From positions 152,455 through 216,454 of the forward strand of contig NZ_BAPT01000006.1 in the NCBI RefSeq assembly GCF_025995235.1: a DNA stretch of 64,000 nucleotides. Direction: 5' to 3'. Under the pieces are notes generated by a model that saw only the letters and a list, made by a program, of their open reading frames with translations, was not told the DNA's origin and ran no database searches. The stretch comes from Ameyamaea chiangmaiensis (GTDB lineage Bacteria; Pseudomonadota; Alphaproteobacteria; Acetobacterales; Acetobacteraceae). Both the position numbers and the translations under genes were made by a program. Below are positions 8,768 to 16,673 of the stretch, in pieces. How positions within the stretch are numbered: the stretch's first letter is position 1; every line of letters starts with the position of its first letter.

Positions 8768-9733
8768 TCACGGCCCCTCGACATAGGGCGGCGCGGCCAG
8801 CGCGAGGTAGGTCAGCCGCTTGAGTTCGAGCCGACCCAGAGCGACACTGTCCAGGATCAGCCCGCATGCCAACGACAACGCCGCCAGCGTGCCCAACCCC
8901 GTGGCCAGCACCGCCGACGGCAGACGCGGCACGGTGCCGGTGCGCATGTAATCAAGGATGACGGGAATCCCGACCGAGATCCCCGCCAGCGCCAGAACGA
9001 CTGCTGCCACGGTGAAGAACAGCAGCGGGCGTTCCTGTTTGACCAGCGTGATGATGGTACGCAGGATACGCACGCCGTCGCGGTATGTGTTCAGCTTGGA
9101 CACTGAACCGGCCGGGCGTTCGACATAGCGCGTGCGCACCTCACCCATCGGCATGTTCAGCTTGAGCCCATGGATCGAGAACTCGGTCTCGGTCTCGAAA
9201 CCCGACGACAAGGCCGGGAACGACTTGACGAACCGGCGGGAAAAGACGCGGTAGCCCGACAGCATGTCGGACTGTCCCCGGCCGAACATCCCTGCCGCAA
9301 GGCCGGTCAGCACCTTGTTGCCCAGCACATGTCCGGGCCGATAGGCCGCCTCGCGGTCGGTCACACGCACGCCGGTCACCATGTCGAGGCATTCCCGCCC
9401 GGCAAGCGACACCATCTCGACCGCCGACCGCGCGTCGTAGGTCGCATCCCCGTCCACCAGTACGTAAAAATCGGCCTCGATATCGGCGAACATGCGTCGG
9501 ATGACGTGGCCCTTGCCCTGAAGCCGCTCCGTCCGGGTGATCGCCCCGTGCGCGCGCGCAACCGCGATCGTGCCGTCGGAAGAATTGTTGTCGTAGACAT
9601 AGACTGGCACACCGGGCAGCGCCGCGCGAAAATCGTCGACGACCGTGCCGATCGCGACCTCTTCATTGTAGCACGGGATCAGGACCGCGATGCGCGGCGT
9701 CGCCGGCGCGGGCTCTTCCTGGGGTATCGACAT
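8768..9733 (-). CDS. Family 2 glycosyltransferase, polyprenyl-phosphate type
   Basis: 321 residues. The GT-A domain shows IPCYNEE at the nucleotide site, DNNSSDGT, the GKGHVIRRMF segment and a DxD-like DGDATYDA near residue 105, then DMLSGYRVFSRR. Two hydrophobic segments follow near the C-terminus (around LLFFTVAAVVLALAG and LATGLGTLAALSLACG). This layout matches enzymes that load a sugar onto undecaprenyl or dolichyl-type phosphate at the inner membrane. The ATG at 9733 was chosen because the conserved domain begins just after it; the ribosome site is modest. The DUF2142 gene follows and is likely its partner. Confidence 0.85.
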   Translation of the reverse strand: MSIPQEEPAPATPRIAVLIPCYNEEVAIGTVVDDFRAALPGVPVYVYDNNSSDGTIAVARAHGAITRTERLQGKGHVIRRMFADIEADFYVLVDGDATYDARSAVEMVSLAGRECLDMVTGVRVTDREAAYRPGHVLGNKVLTGLAAGMFGRGQSDMLSGYRVFSRRFVKSFPALSSGFETETEFSIHGLKLNMPMGEVRTRYVERPAGSVSKLNTYRDGVRILRTIITLVKQERPLLFFTVAAVVLALAGISVGIPVILDYMRTGTVPRLPSAVLATGLGTLAALSLACGLILDSVALGRLELKRLTYLALAAPPYVEGP

Positions 9734-9776
9734 CAACCTGACTGCGCGTAATGAGAAAGGAGCCGAAGCTCTATCA

Positions 9777-11291
9777 TCATGTGCGCACCCACGCCAGACA
9801 GGCCGCCAGGGCGTCACCATCCGTCACGTTCAGGATCGCGGCAATATATCCGTCCGGACGGATCAGCACCTGCTGACCCGGCTGCAGACCATATGCCCGG
9901 GCGATGTGCCCCCCTTCGTCGACCAGATCGCCCTCCGGCCCCACGTGGCAGATACGCAATCCGGCGCGTGGCGTGGGACCGGACTCATCCGCCTGGCCAT
10001 GGATGAGCAACGTCCAATGGGCACCCTGCAGGACGTGAAAAAGGCGCGTCGGCTGGCCTGCCGCACCCCGGCACGGCGCATCCGGCGCGCGATCACCGGG
10101 ATTGAGGAGAACCTCCGACCGGTCCGGCGCGGGAACGGTCAGAACAGATCCCCGATAGCCGAGATCGAGCTGCCGCACGCGGCGATCGCGGCTCAGATCA
10201 CCGGTCTTCATGCGCTCCAGAAGCTGCGTCGACAGGCCGAGCATATCGGCCGCGATTGGACGGCGTTCGGCCTCGTAACTGTCGAGCAGCATCAGAGGTG
10301 CGCCACACCCGACCGCCGAGAGTTTCCAACCGAGATTGTAGGCGTCCTGCACACTGGTGTTGAGGCCTTGGCCGCCGGTCGGCGGATGGGTGTGCGCCGC
10401 GTCGCCGGCCAGCAGCACGCGCCCCGCCCGATACCGGTCCGCCAACCGCGCGTTCATCGCATACGCCGACGCCCAGGAGACGGCACTCACGCGCACGTCG
10501 CTGCGCCCGGTGCGCGTCGCGACCAGCGCCGTCAGGCCGTCAGCCGATAGATCCGGCTCCCCCTCCAGCGCGATCGGCGCCTGGATCTGGAACAGATCGG
10601 TGCCCGGCAGAGGGCAGATCGACACCTGACGGTCCATGTCATCGGGGTTGAACCGATGCCACGCATCGCGCGACAGACCCGTCAGGGCAACGTCAGCGAC
10701 CAGAGCGCGCACGCCCAGTGTCCGGCCCGGAAAGTCGATACCGGCCAGGCGCCGCACCGTGCTGCGGCCGCCATCGGTCCCGACCAGCCATGCCGCGCGC
10801 AGGGTCGTCACCGTATCCCCGTTGGTGACATGGGCCGTGACACCCTGCGCGTCCGACTCAAAAGCCGTCAGTTCCATACCGAAATCGACGCGAGACCCAA
10901 GCTCTGCCAGACGGTCGCGCAGCACCTGTTCCGTCAAACACTGCGGAAGCATGATCGGCAGGGGATAGGGTTCGGACGGGGTGGAGGACCGCGCCTCAAT
11001 GAGGTCGGTATCGAGGAATCCCCCCTTGTCATCGTAGGTTCGCAGCGGCGGGTAAGGTTGGCCGACGGCCGCGATCCGATCGAGCACACCCAGATCTTCG
11101 AACACTTCGAGCGTACGGGGCTGAAGCCCCTTGCCGCGCGACCCCTCGAAAGGAGCGTCGCGCCGCTCGATCAGTCGAAAGTCACATCCCCGCCGCGCCA
11201 ATTCGATGGCCAGCGTCAGCCCGGCGGCCCCGGCGCCACAGATCAGGACCGTGGTCCCGGGGGATTGGTCACACGCTGTGCTCTCTGTCAT
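9777..11291 (-). CDS. FAD-dependent aromatic monooxygenase (PHBH-like group A flavoprotein)
   Basis: 504 residues. It has the dinucleotide motif ICGAGAAGLTLAIELARRG near residue 19, the DG motif GTDGGRSTVRR and the GD motif LLAGDAAHTHPPTGGQGLN, all diagnostic of class A flavin monooxygenases (TfdB, PheA, MhpA, rifampicin monooxygenase types). A C-terminal thioredoxin-like region ends the protein. It should hydroxylate a phenolic or similar aromatic compound using NAD(P)H and O2; the substrate is unknown. The ATG at 11291 has GAGG upstream. The gene is divergent from a MarR-type regulator, with shared operators in the 55-bp gap, so it is probably induced by its aromatic substrate. Confidence 0.9.
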   Translation of the reverse strand: MTESTACDQSPGTTVLICGAGAAGLTLAIELARRGCDFRLIERRDAPFEGSRGKGLQPRTLEVFEDLGVLDRIAAVGQPYPPLRTYDDKGGFLDTDLIEARSSTPSEPYPLPIMLPQCLTEQVLRDRLAELGSRVDFGMELTAFESDAQGVTAHVTNGDTVTTLRAAWLVGTDGGRSTVRRLAGIDFPGRTLGVRALVADVALTGLSRDAWHRFNPDDMDRQVSICPLPGTDLFQIQAPIALEGEPDLSADGLTALVATRTGRSDVRVSAVSWASAYAMNARLADRYRAGRVLLAGDAAHTHPPTGGQGLNTSVQDAYNLGWKLSAVGCGAPLMLLDSYEAERRPIAADMLGLSTQLLERMKTGDLSRDRRVRQLDLGYRGSVLTVPAPDRSEVLLNPGDRAPDAPCRGAAGQPTRLFHVLQGAHWTLLIHGQADESGPTPRAGLRICHVGPEGDLVDEGGHIARAYGLQPGQQVLIRPDGYIAAILNVTDGDALAACLAWVRT

Positions 11292-11314
11292 GGTCGCCTC
11301 ATTATGTGTATAAT
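11285..11314 (+). promoter_or_regulatory. Predicted promoter of the marR-type gene
   Basis: A perfect -10 hexamer TATAAT lies at 11309-11314, with CTGTCA (4 of 6 matches to TTGACA) at 11285-11290 and an 18-bp spacer. Transcription would start near 11321, leaving a leader of about 26 bases. The -10 lies inside operator O1. Confidence 0.6.
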
Positions 11315-11321
11315 GCACATA
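11303..11321. promoter_or_regulatory. MarR operator O1 (inverted repeat)
   Basis: TATGTG and CACATA form a perfect inverted repeat with a 7-bp spacer. All but one pair of the 19-bp site are symmetrical. It covers the -10 elements of both divergent promoters. Size and symmetry are typical of MarR-family sites. Confidence 0.7.
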
Positions 11322-11344
11322 CTTATGAGCTACTCAGGTGTCAA
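11316..11344 (-). promoter_or_regulatory. Predicted promoter of the flavin monooxygenase gene
   Basis: On the minus strand a perfect TTGACA (11344-11339) is followed after 17 bp by TATGTG (11321-11316), a weak -10. The -10 coincides with one arm of operator O1, so a bound regulator would block this promoter as well as the opposing one. Confidence 0.45.
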
Positions 11345-11346
11345 TC

Positions 11347-11835
11347 ATGAATGTGCAAAATACACATATATCCGTCCTCCTGCGCGATCTGCATCGCTCC
11401 CTGATCGAGATCGTCAGTGCGATGAACCGCCCGCAACGCGACGAGGCCCTGCTGCGCGAGGCGGGGCTTTCGCTTGATCGTGCCCTGTTTCCAGTGCTGG
11501 TTCTGGTCGAGCGCCTGGGCCCGATCGGCGTTGTGGACCTGGCCGACCGCGTGGGCCGGGACCACACCACCGTCAGCCGCCAGATCAGCCGCCTCGAAAG
11601 CCTCTCCCTCGTCACCCGTCAGGTCGGAACGCACGACCGGCGGGTGCGGGAAGTCGTGATCGCGCCGGCGGGCAAGCGAATGACCGATCGCATCGATGCC
11701 ACGCGCGAACGGCGCGCCCGGGCTGTGTTCGACAACTGGTCGACGGACGAGCTTGCGACCTTCGTTGGCCTGATGCATCGTTTTGCCGATGCGCTGACCG
11801 ATGATCCGGGGACGAAAGCGGCTGAACCGGCCTGA
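11347..11835 (+). CDS. MarR family transcriptional regulator
   Basis: 162 residues with the winged-helix layout of MarR proteins: a dimerisation helix, then IGVVDLADRVGRDHTTVSRQISRL as the recognition helix-turn-helix, and the wing with THDRRVREVVIAPAG (the DxR motif). It likely represses its own gene and the divergent monooxygenase, releasing DNA when an aromatic ligand binds. The ATG at 11347 is favoured, with CAGG upstream; a GTG at 11338 is possible but would place the start before that site. Two matching operators lie at 11303-11321 and 11351-11367. Confidence 0.9.
   Translation: MNVQNTHISVLLRDLHRSLIEIVSAMNRPQRDEALLREAGLSLDRALFPVLVLVERLGPIGVVDLADRVGRDHTTVSRQISRLESLSLVTRQVGTHDRRVREVVIAPAGKRMTDRIDATRERRARAVFDNWSTDELATFVGLMHRFADALTDDPGTKAAEPA
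11351..11367. promoter_or_regulatory. MarR operator O2 (inverted repeat inside the marR coding start)
   Basis: ATGTG-N7-CACAT has the same half-sites and the same spacing as O1 and lies 30 bp downstream, overlapping codons 2-7 of the regulator gene. Binding here would act as a roadblock and add autoregulation. Confidence 0.65.
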
Positions 11836-11903
11836 TTTGACACGATGGGATGCATCTTGCATCAGGTCAGGCCCCAGATCGCCAGTCCCCCCGGGAGAGT
11901 ACA

Positions 11904-12875
11904 ATGCCGGTTCACGCTTTTCTTTTTCCCGGTCAGGGAAGCCAGTCCGTCGGCATGGGCGCCGATCTCGCCCAAGCATTTCCCAGCGCGCGCGAGGTGT
12001 TCGAGGAAGTCGACGACGCGCTGGAGCAGAAACTGTCGACCCTGATGTTCTCCGGCGAGGCCGAGGAACTGACCCGCACCGAGAACGCACAACCCGCGCT
12101 GATGGCCGTCTCGATGGCCGTGCTGCGTGTTCTCGAACGCGAAGGCGGCCTTGTGCTGCGCGACCGGGTCGCCCTAGTGGCCGGCCATTCGCTGGGGGAA
12201 TACTCGGCACTGGCCGCCGCCGGAACATTCGGGATTGCCCAGGCCGCGCGGCTGTTGCGCCTGCGCGGGCGCGAGATGCAGCGCGCTGTGCCCGCCGGCA
12301 AGGGCGGCATGGCGGCACTGATCGGCACGGACCTCGCCGGTGCACAGGCCGTGTGCGATGAAGCCGCCGTGCTGCGCGTCGAGGGCGAGCCCGACCGGCA
12401 TGAGGTGATCGAAATCGCCAATGACAACGGTGGCGGTCAGGTCGTGATCTCGGGCGTTCTGCCCGCGGTCGAGCGCGCGGTCGCGATCGCGAAGGAGCGC
12501 AAGATCAAGCGGGCGGTCCTGCTGCCGGTCTCCGCCCCGTTCCACAGCTCGCTGATGGCGCCCGCCGCCGATGCGATGGGCGAGGCGCTGTCGCGCGAGC
12601 GCCTGGCCGCGCCCTGCGTGCCGCTAGTGGCCAACGTCACCGCCGCCAAGGTCAGCGACCCGGACACGATCCGCGACCTTCTGGTGCGTCAGGTGACCGG
12701 CACCGTGCGCTGGCGCGAAAGCGTCGAGGCGATGGCGGCCATGGGCGTGGACAGCATCGTCGAACTGGGCGCGGGCAAGGTGCTGGCGGGTCTGGTCAAG
12801 CGGATCAACGGGGACGTGGCGACCGCGTCGGTGGGCACGCCCGCCGATATCGAGGCCATCCTCAAGACGTTCTGA
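11904..12875 (+). CDS. fabD: Malonyl-CoA:ACP transacylase
   Basis: 323 residues. FPGQGSQSVGMG opens the protein, the catalytic Ser lies in AGHSLGEYSAL (about residue 95), and the later His is in PVSAPFHSSLM. It moves the malonyl group from CoA to acyl carrier protein, the entry step for type II fatty acid elongation in the cytoplasm. The ATG at 11904 has GGGAG spaced six bases upstream. It heads the fabD-fabG-acpP-fabF-mltG series, with fabG starting 23 bp later. Confidence 0.97.
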   Translation: MPVHAFLFPGQGSQSVGMGADLAQAFPSAREVFEEVDDALEQKLSTLMFSGEAEELTRTENAQPALMAVSMAVLRVLEREGGLVLRDRVALVAGHSLGEYSALAAAGTFGIAQAARLLRLRGREMQRAVPAGKGGMAALIGTDLAGAQAVCDEAAVLRVEGEPDRHEVIEIANDNGGGQVVISGVLPAVERAVAIAKERKIKRAVLLPVSAPFHSSLMAPAADAMGEALSRERLAAPCVPLVANVTAAKVSDPDTIRDLLVRQVTGTVRWRESVEAMAAMGVDSIVELGAGKVLAGLVKRINGDVATASVGTPADIEAILKTF

Positions 12876-12898
12876 ACAAGTCGGAGACAAAGACGGTC

Positions 12899-13639
12899 AT
12901 GTTCGCACTGACAGGAAAGGTTGCGCTGGTCACCGGCGCATCGGGCGGCATCGGGGCGGCGATCGCCCGCGCGCTGCATGCCCAGGGGGCGGCGGTGGTG
13001 CTGTCGGGCACGCGGCAGGCGGTGCTCGATACGCTGGCGGCCGAACTGGGCGAGCGCGCGTTCGTGTGCACGGCCGACCTGTCGGACCCCAGCGCGGCCG
13101 ACGCGCTGGTGGCGTCGGCGGAAGCCGCCGCGGGCGCGCCGCTGGACATTCTGGTCAACAATGCCGGCCTGACGCGCGACAATCTGGCCATCCGCATGAA
13201 GGACGAGGACTGGAACCGCGTGATTGAGGTCGATCTGGCCTCGCCGTTCCGTCTGTGCCGCGCGGCCCTCAAGGGAATGCTGCGCCGACGCGCCGGCCGC
13301 ATCATCAGCATCGCCTCGGTCGTGGGTGTCACCGGCAATGCCGGGCAGGCGAACTATTCCGCCGCGAAGGCCGGCATGATCGGCATGAGCAAGTCGCTGG
13401 CGCAGGAAGTCGGCTCGCGCGGGGTGACGGTCAACGTCGTGGCGCCGGGCTTCGTGGCCACACCGATGACCGACGTCCTGCCCGAGGCGCAGCGCGAGAA
13501 ACTGATCGGCGCGATCCCGCTGGGGCGCATGGGCCGGCCGGACGATATCGCGGGCGCGGTCGTCTATCTTGCCTCCGAGGAGGCCTCGTGGATTACCGGG
13601 GCCACGCTGAACGTCAACGGCGGGATGGCGATGCCCTGA
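12899..13639 (+). CDS. fabG: 3-oxoacyl-ACP reductase
   Basis: 246 residues, a short-chain dehydrogenase. It has the cofactor motif TGASGGIG (residues 13-20), NNAG, the catalytic Ser in SIASVVG and YSAAK (Tyr/Lys pair), and ends NVNGGMAMP as FabG proteins do. It reduces 3-ketoacyl-ACP with NADPH in each elongation cycle. It lies between fabD and acpP. A strong hairpin with a T run follows its stop and may set the ratio of fabG to acpP transcripts. Confidence 0.96.
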   Translation: MFALTGKVALVTGASGGIGAAIARALHAQGAAVVLSGTRQAVLDTLAAELGERAFVCTADLSDPSAADALVASAEAAAGAPLDILVNNAGLTRDNLAIRMKDEDWNRVIEVDLASPFRLCRAALKGMLRRRAGRIISIASVVGVTGNAGQANYSAAKAGMIGMSKSLAQEVGSRGVTVNVVAPGFVATPMTDVLPEAQREKLIGAIPLGRMGRPDDIAGAVVYLASEEASWITGATLNVNGGMAMP

Positions 13640-13645
13640 GACGGA

Positions 13646-13685
13646 CGGACGAGGGCCTGAAAACGGCCGTAGTCCGCCGCTTTTT
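13646..13685 (+). terminator. Hairpin with T tract between fabG and acpP
   Basis: CGGAC (13646-13650) pairs with GTCCG (13672-13676), and inside it GGCC (13654-13657) pairs with GGCC (13665-13668). TTTTT follows at 13681-13685. It may be a partial terminator or attenuator, since acpP needs a higher level than fabG and probably has its own promoter in the remaining gap. Confidence 0.6.
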
Positions 13686-13852
13686 GCTTTGGCGTGTGCT
13701 TTGCCTTGGCGAGCGCACGCAAACCGTGCTAATCGCGCGCTGCTTCGTCCCACAACGGGCTGGGTCCGGGAACGGCTCCGGCCGGTCCGGGCCGGACAGG
13801 ACGAACAAGTTTCGAACCGCCCGTTTTCGGGGCACACAGGAAGCTGATACAC

Positions 13853-14092
13853 ATGAGCGAAATCGCTGATAAGGTTAAGAAGATCGTTGTCGAGCACCTC
13901 GGCGTCGAGGAAAGCAAGGTGACGCCTGACGCGTCCTTCATCGACGATCTGGGTGCCGACAGTCTCGACACGGTCGAGCTGGTGATGGCGTTCGAAGAGG
14001 CTTTCAGTGTCGAAATCCCCGAGGACGCGGCCGAAAAGATCGCGACCGTCAAGGACGCCATCGACTACATCGAGAAGCAGAAGGCGGCCTGA
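13853..14092 (+). CDS. acpP: Acyl carrier protein
   Basis: 79 residues, acidic. The phosphopantetheine attachment Ser lies in GADSLDTVELVMAFEE (Ser near residue 37). It carries growing acyl chains for fatty acid and lipid A precursors. It has a 213-bp upstream gap containing a terminator-like hairpin, consistent with separate high-level expression. fabF follows after 91 bp that contain a perfect 8-bp GC hairpin. Confidence 0.97.
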   Translation: MSEIADKVKKIVVEHLGVEESKVTPDASFIDDLGADSLDTVELVMAFEEAFSVEIPEDAAEKIATVKDAIDYIEKQKAA

Positions 14093-14143
14093 GGCCACGT
14101 TCTGACCATTCCGCGCGCGCCCGACCGGACGGCGCCGGAAGGA

Positions 14144-14163
14144 CCCGGGCCTGCGGGCCCGGG
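14144..14163 (+). repeat. Perfect GC hairpin between acpP and fabF
   Basis: CCCGGGCC (14144-14151) and GGCCCGGG (14156-14163) form a perfect 8-bp stem with a 4-base loop and no T tract. It may protect the acpP transcript or slow readthrough into fabF. Its function is not shown. Confidence 0.4.
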
Positions 14164-14183
14164 CCGATGATACGAAGAACAGG

Positions 14184-15521
14184 GTGACGCGGACCGCTTC
14201 CGTGCACCGCGCAGTGGAGCAGTCTGGTTTGAGTCATTCCGCCGGATCCGCCCTGGGACAGCGTCGCGTTGTCGTCACGGGCATTGGCATCGTCAGCCCG
14301 CTTGGGCTGGGTCTCGAGAATGTCTGGGCGCGACTGATCGCGGGCGAGAGCGGCATCGGCACGATCGCCTCGTTCGACGCGGCCGCCATGGAACTGCCGG
14401 CGCACGTCGCGGGCGAAGTCCCTGAAGGCCCCAAAGAGGCCGGTGCCCTCACCCTGTCGGACTGGATTCCGGTCAAGGACCAGAAGAAGATGGATCGTTT
14501 CATCCATCTCGGCCTGGTCGCGGCCGCCGAGGCGGTGGCCGATTCCGGATGGGTTCCGCAGACCGAGGACGATCGCTGCGCCACCGGCGTGATGATCGGC
14601 TCGGGCATCGGCGGTCTGCAGACGATCTACGACGCCTCGATCACGGTGCATGAAGGACGGGCCCGGCGCCTGTCGCCGTTCTTCATCCCGTCGGCGCTGA
14701 TCAACCTGGTTTCGGGCCATGTTTCGATCAAATACGGATTCAAGGGGCCGAACCACTCGGCCGTCACGGCGTGCGCCACCGGCGTTCACGCGATCGGCGA
14801 CGCCGCACGCCTGATCATGCTGGGCGATGCCGACGTGATGGTCGCCGGTGGCGCCGAGGCCGCGGTCTGCCCGCTGGGCATCGCCGGGTTCAGCTCGGCG
14901 CGCGCGCTGTCGACCGGCTTCAACGCCACGCCCGGCAAGGCCTCGCGCCCCTGGGACAAGGACCGCGACGGCTTCGTCATGGGCGAGGGCGCCGGTATCG
15001 TCGTGCTTGAGGAATACGAGCACGCCAAGGCACGCGGCGCGAAGATCTACGGCGAGATCGTCGGCTACGGCCTGTCGGGGGACGCGCATCACATCACGGC
15101 GCCCGCCGAAGGGCACGAGGGCGCGTTCCGGGCGATGCGCGGCGCCCTGAGCAACGCGGGTCTGACGCCGGCCGACATCGGCTACGTCAATGCCCACGGC
15201 ACATCGACCATGGCCGACGACCTCGAACTGGACGCGGTCGAGCGCCTGTTCGGAGACGACGCACGCACGCTGGCCATGTCGTCGACAAAATCGGCGATCG
15301 GCCATCTTCTGGGTGCGGCCGGTGCGGTCGAGGCGATCTTCTGCCTTATGGCGATCCGCGACAACGTGGTGCCCCCCACCCTCAATCTCGACGAGCCTTC
15401 GCGGGCGAGCGTGATCGACCGCGTCGCCCACACCGCGCAGGACCGCCGGGTCGATGTGGCGCTGTCCAACAGCTTCGGCTTCGGCGGCACCAACGCGAGC
15501 CTTATCGTCCGCCGGGTCTGA
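14184..15521 (+). CDS. fabF: 3-oxoacyl-ACP synthase II
   Basis: Up to 445 residues. RRVVVTGIGIVSPLG opens the conserved part. The active-site Cys is in TACATGVHAIGDA, and the two His are in NAHGTSTMADD and KSAIGHLLGAAG. It condenses malonyl-ACP with acyl-ACP and controls chain length in cytoplasmic fatty acid synthesis. The start is uncertain: the GTG at 14184 has no properly spaced ribosome site, while a TTG at 14229 has GGAG nine bases upstream and gives a length closer to the family norm. mltG follows 72 bp later. Confidence 0.95.
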   Translation: MTRTASVHRAVEQSGLSHSAGSALGQRRVVVTGIGIVSPLGLGLENVWARLIAGESGIGTIASFDAAAMELPAHVAGEVPEGPKEAGALTLSDWIPVKDQKKMDRFIHLGLVAAAEAVADSGWVPQTEDDRCATGVMIGSGIGGLQTIYDASITVHEGRARRLSPFFIPSALINLVSGHVSIKYGFKGPNHSAVTACATGVHAIGDAARLIMLGDADVMVAGGAEAAVCPLGIAGFSSARALSTGFNATPGKASRPWDKDRDGFVMGEGAGIVVLEEYEHAKARGAKIYGEIVGYGLSGDAHHITAPAEGHEGAFRAMRGALSNAGLTPADIGYVNAHGTSTMADDLELDAVERLFGDDARTLAMSSTKSAIGHLLGAAGAVEAIFCLMAIRDNVVPPTLNLDEPSRASVIDRVAHTAQDRRVDVALSNSFGFGGTNASLIVRRV

Positions 15522-15593
15522 GATCACGGCCCGGCCGCCTGATCCGGGCGGCCGGCGTCCGCGTTGTCCGACGCCCATGCCGCGGAGCGTGTA

Positions 15594-16586
15594 ATGGCCA
15601 TGCGCACCCTCCTTGCCACCTTGCTGTGCCTTGTTCTGGTCACGTCCGGCCTGGGGTTCTGGGGCTGGCACCAGTATGAGGCGCCCGGCCCCCTGACCGA
15701 CGCCCGGGCGGTGATCGTGCCGCACGGCGGTATCGACAGCACGATCGCGCACCTGCGCGACGGCGGCGTTCTGTCGCCCGGACGACAGAGCGAGACGGTC
15801 TTCCGCGCGGCTGTCGCGCTGACACGCCGGCAGGGACAGCTTCACGCGGCCGAGCTGACGTTCCCCGCCCATGCCTCCATCGCCGACGTGCTTCTGGTTC
15901 TGCGTCACGGCCATCCCGTGCAGCACCAGATCACCATACCCGAGGGCCTGACCGCGCGCAGGATCGCTGCCCTGATCGCCGCCGCCCCCGTCCTGCGAGG
16001 CGACGTGCCGCCGATCACCGAAGGTAGCGTCCTTCCCCAGACCTACGATTATCAATGGGGCATGACACGCGCGCAGCTGGTCGCGCGCATGCAGTCGGCC
16101 ATGGCCACGACCCTGACCGAGGTCTGGCGCCACCGCGCGCCCGGCCATGCCCTGGCCTCCGCCGCCGATCTGGTCACGCTGGCCTCGATCGTCGAGCGGG
16201 AGACCGCTCTGGCCGAGGAGCGGCCGCTCGTCGCGCGCGTGTTTCTCAACCGGCTGGCGTCGGGCATGAAGCTCCAGTCCGATCCCACCACCGTCTATGA
16301 CCTGAGCGCGGGCGAGGGCGTGCTGGATCGGCCGCTCACGCACGCCGATCTGGCCGAAGGCGGCCCCTACAACACGTACGTCATCGCCGCCCTGCCGCCC
16401 GGCCCGATCTGCGCGCCGGGTGTCGCGGCACTGGAAGCGGTCGCCCACCCGGCCTCCGGCGGGGCGCTGTATTTCGTGGCCATGGGTGACGGCGGCCATG
16501 CGTTTGCCGATACGCTGGACGCCCACAACCGTAACGTGGCCCGTCTTCGTGCCCGTCAGGCCACATCGGAATCCGTAACGCCCTGA
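15594..16586 (+). CDS. mltG: Endolytic murein transglycosylase
   Basis: 330 residues. A single N-terminal membrane helix (LLATLLCLVLVTSGLGFWGW) anchors it in the inner membrane. The YceG/MltG domain follows with TIPEGLTARRIA and the catalytic Glu in LASIVERETALAEERP, then LQSDPTTVYD and PYNTYVIAALPPGPI. It cuts nascent glycan strands and is thought to set strand length. ATG 15594 is preferred, because GGAG lies seven bases upstream; ATG 15600 is also in frame. The fabF-mltG order is a conserved alphaproteobacterial neighbourhood. Confidence 0.93.
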   Translation: MAMRTLLATLLCLVLVTSGLGFWGWHQYEAPGPLTDARAVIVPHGGIDSTIAHLRDGGVLSPGRQSETVFRAAVALTRRQGQLHAAELTFPAHASIADVLLVLRHGHPVQHQITIPEGLTARRIAALIAAAPVLRGDVPPITEGSVLPQTYDYQWGMTRAQLVARMQSAMATTLTEVWRHRAPGHALASAADLVTLASIVERETALAEERPLVARVFLNRLASGMKLQSDPTTVYDLSAGEGVLDRPLTHADLAEGGPYNTYVIAALPPGPICAPGVAALEAVAHPASGGALYFVAMGDGGHAFADTLDAHNRNVARLRARQATSESVTP

Positions 16587-16673
16587 GATGAGCGTGGAAC
16601 CGCCCGTCCGACCGACAGTTCTATCCCCGGTGGCACCGGTGACGGGATCGGGCCGGGACGGGGGACGATCGAC

